Shown one piece after another: positions 14,212 through 16,716 of a stretch of DNA of 16,716 nucleotides. A program made the translations under genes and the position numbers. Under the pieces are notes generated by a model. The model saw nothing but the letters and a program-made list of their open reading frames with translations. It was not told the origin of the DNA and did not search any database. Numbering within the stretch: the stretch's first letter is position 1; each line of letters opens with the position of its first letter. This DNA is from Anaerolineae bacterium (lineage in GTDB: Bacteria; Chloroflexota; Anaerolineae; Aggregatilineales; UBA3940). The stretch is taken from the NCBI GenBank assembly GCA_016926985.1, contig JAFGNO010000147.1:1-16716 (forward strand), read 5' to 3'.

Positions 14212-14832
14212 TCAAGGCACGCAGAAGAACTCGATATTTTGCATGATGGGAATATCACAGTAGAGATTCTGCTGATCGATGATGATCGCAGCGGCCACCA
14301 GCACACAGCAGAAAATCAGCGTCAGCCCTGCGCAGCCAATGATAATCCAGCGGTTGCGCTCCCCTCCCGAATCCTGGATCGGTGCAGCGTAGACAGGCTG
14401 CTGCTGGGGTGGATATGGCATGCCTCCCGGCGGTGGTGGTACCTGGGGCGCTGGCTGCGGAATGGGTTGTTGGGCGTAGGGGGAACCTGCGCCGCCCGCC
14501 ACCACGGTAGGTTCGGCTTTTCCGGACACCACTTCATAAGCAAGGGTCACCGTCTCGCCCAGACCAATCAGGTCGCCGTTTGACAGTGGCTGAGGAGTGG
14601 TCACCCGGTGCCTGTTTATGAAGGTCCCATTTGTGCTGCGCAGGTCTTCGATTTCAAAGCCCGCACTGGTGCGTACCAGACGGGCATGGTGACGCGAGAC
14701 CTCTGGATCATTGACAACAATGTCGTTGGTGATATCGCGACCAATGGTAATCGTATCGCGATTTAATTCATGTTGCTGGTTGGGTTGTGGGCCACGACGG
14801 ACAACCAGCCGAAACCTTGCGCCCGGCTGCAT
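14212..14832 (-). CDS. FHA-domain protein with C-terminal membrane anchor
   Basis: A 206-residue protein. The FHA domain spans about 8-100, with the conserved GR (31-32), S46-R-H-H49 and S66-T-N-G-T70 that contact a phosphothreonine. A Pro/Gln-rich linker (about 115-155) leads to a membrane helix at about 162-185 (RWIIIGCAGLTLIFCCVLVA) and a 21-residue tail with C192 and C204. No signal peptide exists, so the FHA domain should face the cytoplasm and the tail the outside. FHA domains read Ser/Thr kinase signals, but no kinase or phosphatase is in the window. AGGAGG lies 8 bases before the ATG and a near-consensus promoter lies upstream. It converges on another tail-anchored gene, so a common role is possible but not shown. 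Confidence 0.93.
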   Translation of the reverse strand: MQPGARFRLVVRRGPQPNQQHELNRDTITIGRDITNDIVVNDPEVSRHHARLVRTSAGFEIEDLRSTNGTFINRHRVTTPQPLSNGDLIGLGETVTLAYEVVSGKAEPTVVAGGAGSPYAQQPIPQPAPQVPPPPGGMPYPPQQQPVYAAPIQDSGGERNRWIIIGCAGLTLIFCCVLVAAAIIIDQQNLYCDIPIMQNIEFFCVP

Positions 14833-14890
14833 AGTCTACGCCTCCTCGTTGGTCAGAATGGCTTAGAGGTAGACTCTCTATCTGCGTCGT

Positions 14891-14919
14891 ATCATAGGGG
14901 GTTTTATGCCTTATGTCAA
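14891..14919 (-). promoter_or_regulatory. Sigma70-type promoter for the FHA gene
   Basis: On the minus strand a perfect TTGACA (14919-14914) and TATGAT (14896-14891) are 17 bases apart, about 59 bases upstream of the FHA start codon. It is back to back with the plus-strand promoter of the SWIM gene, the two -35 boxes being 24 bases apart. Confidence 0.7.
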
Positions 14920-14943
14920 ACGCCTCAGGGCACTTTAGCAAAT

Positions 14944-14972
14944 TTGACTCAATCAGAGCTTATCTCTATACT
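14944..14972 (+). promoter_or_regulatory. Sigma70-type promoter for the SWIM gene leader
   Basis: TTGACT (14944-14949) and TATACT (14967-14972) are 17 bases apart, each one base from consensus. Transcription would begin near 14979, giving a leader of about 120 bases before the SWIM start codon at 15101, with a terminator-like hairpin inside it. Confidence 0.7.
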
Positions 14973-15029
14973 GTAATTATTATGAGCGGAGTTACTGCCA
15001 TAGCTTTTTCAGGCGATTACACGTGAACC

Positions 15030-15063
15030 AACACGCAGGACTTGTTCTGCGTGTTTTCGTTTA
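15030..15063 (+). terminator. Terminator-like hairpin in the leader of the SWIM gene
   Basis: AACACGCAG (15030-15038) and CTGCGTGTT (15047-15055) form a perfect 9-bp stem with an 8-base loop, followed by TTCGTTTATTT. It lies between the promoter at 14944-14972 and the gene at 15101, so it could release a short RNA of about 80 bases or attenuate the gene. ACGCAG is repeated at 15071-15076 and could pair with CTGCGT (15047-15052) as an alternative hairpin. Confidence 0.6.
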
Positions 15064-15100
15064 TTTATCAACGCAGTCAAACTAATAGGAGGCACACCTG

Positions 15101-15343
15101 ATGGATTATGGAATGATCGGTAAAATCGAGAAGGCCAAGCGGTATGCCGAAGAGCGTGAACGGATCCGGTTTGAGCAGTTCTCGGTGACATTTGATGGTG
15201 AAAACAACCCGCATACCGTTCATTTCTCACATGGAGACTGGAAATGTGACTGCGATTTTTTCCAGTCGCGTGGCGTCTGCAGCCACACAATGGCCCTGGA
15301 ACGAATTCTTGAGGGAATGGTCCCGGAGCCAGCCACTCAGTAG
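15101..15343 (+). CDS. Small SWIM zinc-finger protein
   Basis: An 80-residue protein with a strong AGGAGG site ten bases upstream of ATG 15101. The N-terminal 25 residues are highly charged and probably helical (KAKRYAEERERIRF). The rest is a SWIM zinc finger, CxCx8CxH, with C49, C51, C60 and H62 in WKCDCDFFQSRGVCSHTMAL. SWIM fingers bind DNA or proteins and usually sit inside SWI2/SNF2 helicases, MuDR transposases or MEK kinases. Here the finger makes up nearly the whole protein, so it probably works with a partner. It has its own promoter, a leader hairpin and a downstream terminator, so it is a single-gene unit. Partner and target are unknown. Confidence 0.88.
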   Translation: MDYGMIGKIEKAKRYAEERERIRFEQFSVTFDGENNPHTVHFSHGDWKCDCDFFQSRGVCSHTMALERILEGMVPEPATQ

Positions 15344-15363
15344 CAAAATGGTTGAACAGGATG

Positions 15364-15388
15364 CAAAGGCGGGCCAAGCCCGCCTTTG
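15364..15388. terminator. Bidirectional intrinsic terminator between SWIM gene and methyltransferase
   Basis: CAAAGGCGGGC (15364-15374) pairs perfectly with GCCCGCCTTTG (15378-15388), an 11-bp stem with a 3-base loop. T-rich DNA (TGTGTTATTT) follows on the plus strand, and stem Ts serve as a short T tract in both directions. It sits between two convergent genes. Confidence 0.8.
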
Positions 15389-15392
15389 TGTG

Positions 15393-16292
15393 TTATTTCA
15401 GGGGTTCTTTGAAGTTGTAAATGCCATTGTGGATGCCCCATCGGGCAGTGCAGTCGGTGCAATAGAGACAGCCCGGCTCCTCCTCTGCTAGGGAAAATCC
15501 ACCGCAGGTCGGGCAGCGCCAGAATGCGCCTTCAGGCGCTGTCGAGTCGGCGCTGGAAGCCTGGCTGCGAATAAAGACGCTGGGCGAAAGCTGCCACAGG
15601 GCACCGGTCAACTGGGCCACCGAGTCTAATGCTGCCAGAATCCTGGCAGGGACAACCCGCTTGATGAAACCGATCCGGAAATGGGAAACAGTTAATACCC
15701 GTCCTGGCGTGAAGTCCAAATCCGACAGCATTTGTTTTACATAACGGGGATGGAAATCATAGTTCAGCTCCACGAATTCCACCGGCTCAAGCGAGAATGG
15801 ATTCCAGCTCTGCTGCCTAAGAAGCCAGCGTAAAATGGCCTTCAGGTTCTGTTTATTGGCATATTCGAGGATGAATATGCTGTCTTTATGCATCATATAC
15901 CTGATTGTGCTCAGGGCTGCCGGTGGATCTTTCATGTGGTGTAAAACGCGCACCATAAGGACTGTATCAAAGAAACCTGGAGCAAAGGGAGCTTTGTAAA
16001 TATCTCCCGCAACATATAAAAAGCCTTTGTCTCCATAAATCTGGCGAGCATACTCGAGCTGCGACCGGGAATAATCAAACAACACAACCCGTTCGTAGCC
16101 CTGATAGAGTGTAGCTAACCGCCCAAAACCCGCACCGATCTCAATGAGGTTCTGACCTGCGGGGGGAAGCAGCCGGCGAATGGCAATTCGCTCAGCCAGG
16201 TCTTCATACTCGCGCCCCTGCCCCTCCCAGAAATCAGAACGGTAGGTTGAACCTTCATAATCACAGATGGGTGGTGAAGTATCTTGATCCAT
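15393..16292 (-). CDS. SAM-dependent class I methyltransferase with C-terminal Trm112-like zinc ribbon
   Basis: A 299-residue protein. Motif I of class I methyltransferases is LIEIGAGFGRL (49-59), the acidic residue after strand beta2 is D73 in VVLFDYSRSQLEYAR, a GDIYKAPF segment (96-103) matches the motif that contacts adenine, and VLMVRVLHHM (111-120) matches motif IV. Residues about 255-296 form a zinc ribbon with C260/C263 and C278/C281 ending WGIHNGIYNF, a layout like Trm112/YcaR (UPF0434) proteins. The middle region (about 150-240) is helical with no recognised motif. The substrate is unknown: small molecule, quinone-like lipid, tRNA or protein are all possible. AGGGG lies just upstream of the ATG and a promoter match lies further up. 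It is transcribed divergently from the CNBD gene. Confidence 0.9.
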   Translation of the reverse strand: MDQDTSPPICDYEGSTYRSDFWEGQGREYEDLAERIAIRRLLPPAGQNLIEIGAGFGRLATLYQGYERVVLFDYSRSQLEYARQIYGDKGFLYVAGDIYKAPFAPGFFDTVLMVRVLHHMKDPPAALSTIRYMMHKDSIFILEYANKQNLKAILRWLLRQQSWNPFSLEPVEFVELNYDFHPRYVKQMLSDLDFTPGRVLTVSHFRIGFIKRVVPARILAALDSVAQLTGALWQLSPSVFIRSQASSADSTAPEGAFWRCPTCGGFSLAEEEPGCLYCTDCTARWGIHNGIYNFKEPLK

Positions 16293-16321
16293 TGGATACC
16301 CCTGTCTGAAAACGTCAGCAC

Positions 16322-16350
16322 ACAGTATCGTGGAATTGTCCTGCCGTCAA
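16322..16350 (-). promoter_or_regulatory. Candidate promoter for the methyltransferase gene
   Basis: On the minus strand TTGACG (16350-16345) and TACTGT (16327-16322) are 17 bases apart, 30 bases upstream of the start codon at 16292. The -10 box is only a fair match. Confidence 0.45.
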
Positions 16351-16386
16351 CAATGGGGATTTAAATCACAGTGCCCTCTGGTTAAC

Positions 16387-16415
16387 TTGTACGAATGACA
16401 AGCTTGTTGTATACC
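16387..16415 (+). promoter_or_regulatory. Candidate promoter for the cyclic-nucleotide-binding protein gene
   Basis: TTGTAC (16387-16392) and TATACC (16410-16415) are 17 bases apart, 45 bases upstream of ATG 16460. It faces away from the methyltransferase promoter in the same divergent region. Confidence 0.45.
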
Positions 16416-16459
16416 GATGGATGATTTGGGAGGTGTTCCCAAGGTGGGAGGAAAAAGAA

Positions 16460-16716
16460 ATGAATGCATTCATGCCCCAGGACGCCGATTTCTGGGAGGT
16501 TTCCTGGAAATTTGAAGGGGAAGAGTTCAAGATTTTGCAGGATATGGCCGAGGAACTGAAGTTCCCGGCACAGACGAATATTTTTGTGGAGGGCGATCAC
16601 CCGGATGGTATGTACCTTGTTTTAGATGGCTATGCACTGGTCATCAAAGTCGACGAACAGGGTGTGGAACGTGCTGTGGGGATCGTTGCTCAGGGCCAGT
16701 CGTTTGGTGAGCTGGG
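16460..16716 (+). CDS. Cyclic-nucleotide-binding domain protein, N-terminal part, truncated by window edge
   Basis: ATG 16460 follows GGGAGG (16446-16451) by 8 bases and opens a frame to the window end, 85 visible residues. After a helical lead-in (EEFKILQDMAEELKF) come the first strands of a cNMP-binding fold: NIFVEGDHPDGMYLVLDGYA, then VKVDEQGVERAVGIVAQGQSFGELG. The final GEL is the start of the phosphate-binding cassette motif, whose Arg lies outside the window. These domains bind cAMP or cGMP, or act as effector-free sensors. Whether a CRP-type DNA-binding domain or another output domain follows cannot be seen. It is divergent from the methyltransferase gene. Confidence 0.85.
   Translation, partial: MNAFMPQDADFWEVSWKFEGEEFKILQDMAEELKFPAQTNIFVEGDHPDGMYLVLDGYALVIKVDEQGVERAVGIVAQGQSFGEL

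Noticed and set aside
13488..14306. 272-codon minus-strand open frame opposite the tail-anchored protein
   Set aside because: It is Arg/Cys/Phe-rich, spans a terminator and overlaps three supported genes; it reads as a shadow.
15009..15377. 122-codon minus-strand open frame opposite the SWIM gene
   Set aside because: It covers both hairpins and the SWIM gene, whose zinc motif and AGGAGG site are convincing.
1..16716. CRISPR array, tRNA/rRNA genes, insertion sequences, phage or defence genes
   Set aside because: No regularly spaced repeats, clover-leaf-like segments, transposase or integrase motifs, or terminal inverted repeats were seen.

Overview
The window looks like ordinary chromosomal DNA from a free-living bacterium, most likely a member of the Chloroflexota (Anaerolineae-like). 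This is inferred from gene style, not from a marker gene. The hints are lipoproteins with Pro/Thr/Tyr-rich linkers after the lipobox, an LppX/LprAFG-type lipoprotein, a single-domain ArsA/Get3 ATPase with an HSP20-like tail, an FHA protein with a proline-rich linker and C-terminal anchor, and a GT39 membrane glycosyltransferase with a C-terminal beta domain. The DNA is moderately GC-rich by eye. I saw no tRNA, rRNA, CRISPR array, insertion sequence or phage gene.

Layout. Positions 1-5585 form one long minus-strand block. In transcription order it encodes a small lipoprotein (5585-4962), an ArsA-like ATPase (4889-3714), an LppX-like lipoprotein (3682-3008), an alpha/beta hydrolase (2960-2193), an HDAC-family deacetylase (2196-1156, ATGA overlap with the hydrolase), a CPDC thioredoxin-like protein (1118-714) and the start of an S9 peptidase that runs off the left edge (641-1). 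Gaps are short, so it may be one operon. From a divergent region at about 5586-5746 the plus strand carries a secreted protein with two internal repeats (5747-6547), a terminator hairpin, a GT39 glycosyltransferase (6650-8590), a structured leader with a terminator inside it, metG (8868-10634) and a small cupin (10654-10992). A membrane-anchored TlpA-type thiol oxidoreductase (11543-11001) is convergent with the cupin. A 14-TM-type MFS transporter (11735-13534) and an acidic tail-anchored protein (13605-14135) follow on the plus strand. The tail-anchored protein converges on an FHA-domain membrane protein (14832-14212) across a strong terminator. A divergent promoter region then drives that FHA gene and a small SWIM zinc-finger gene (15101-15343). 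A methyltransferase with a fused Trm112-like zinc ribbon (16292-15393) and a truncated cyclic-nucleotide-binding protein (16460-end) close the window.

How the genes relate. Most are housekeeping or envelope genes with no single shared pathway. The minus block mixes ATP-driven targeting (ArsA/Get3 type), lipoproteins and hydrolases. Two proteins further along (13605-14135 and 14832-14212) have single C-terminal membrane anchors, the client type that Get3-like ATPases handle in eukaryotes; that link is only an inference. The most interesting non-coding signals are two 5' leaders, before metG and before the SWIM gene. Each holds an intrinsic-terminator-like hairpin upstream of its own gene, and in each a second copy of one terminator arm could form an alternative pairing. 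That is the expected layout of transcription attenuation, and neither leader matches a riboswitch or T-box I can recognise.
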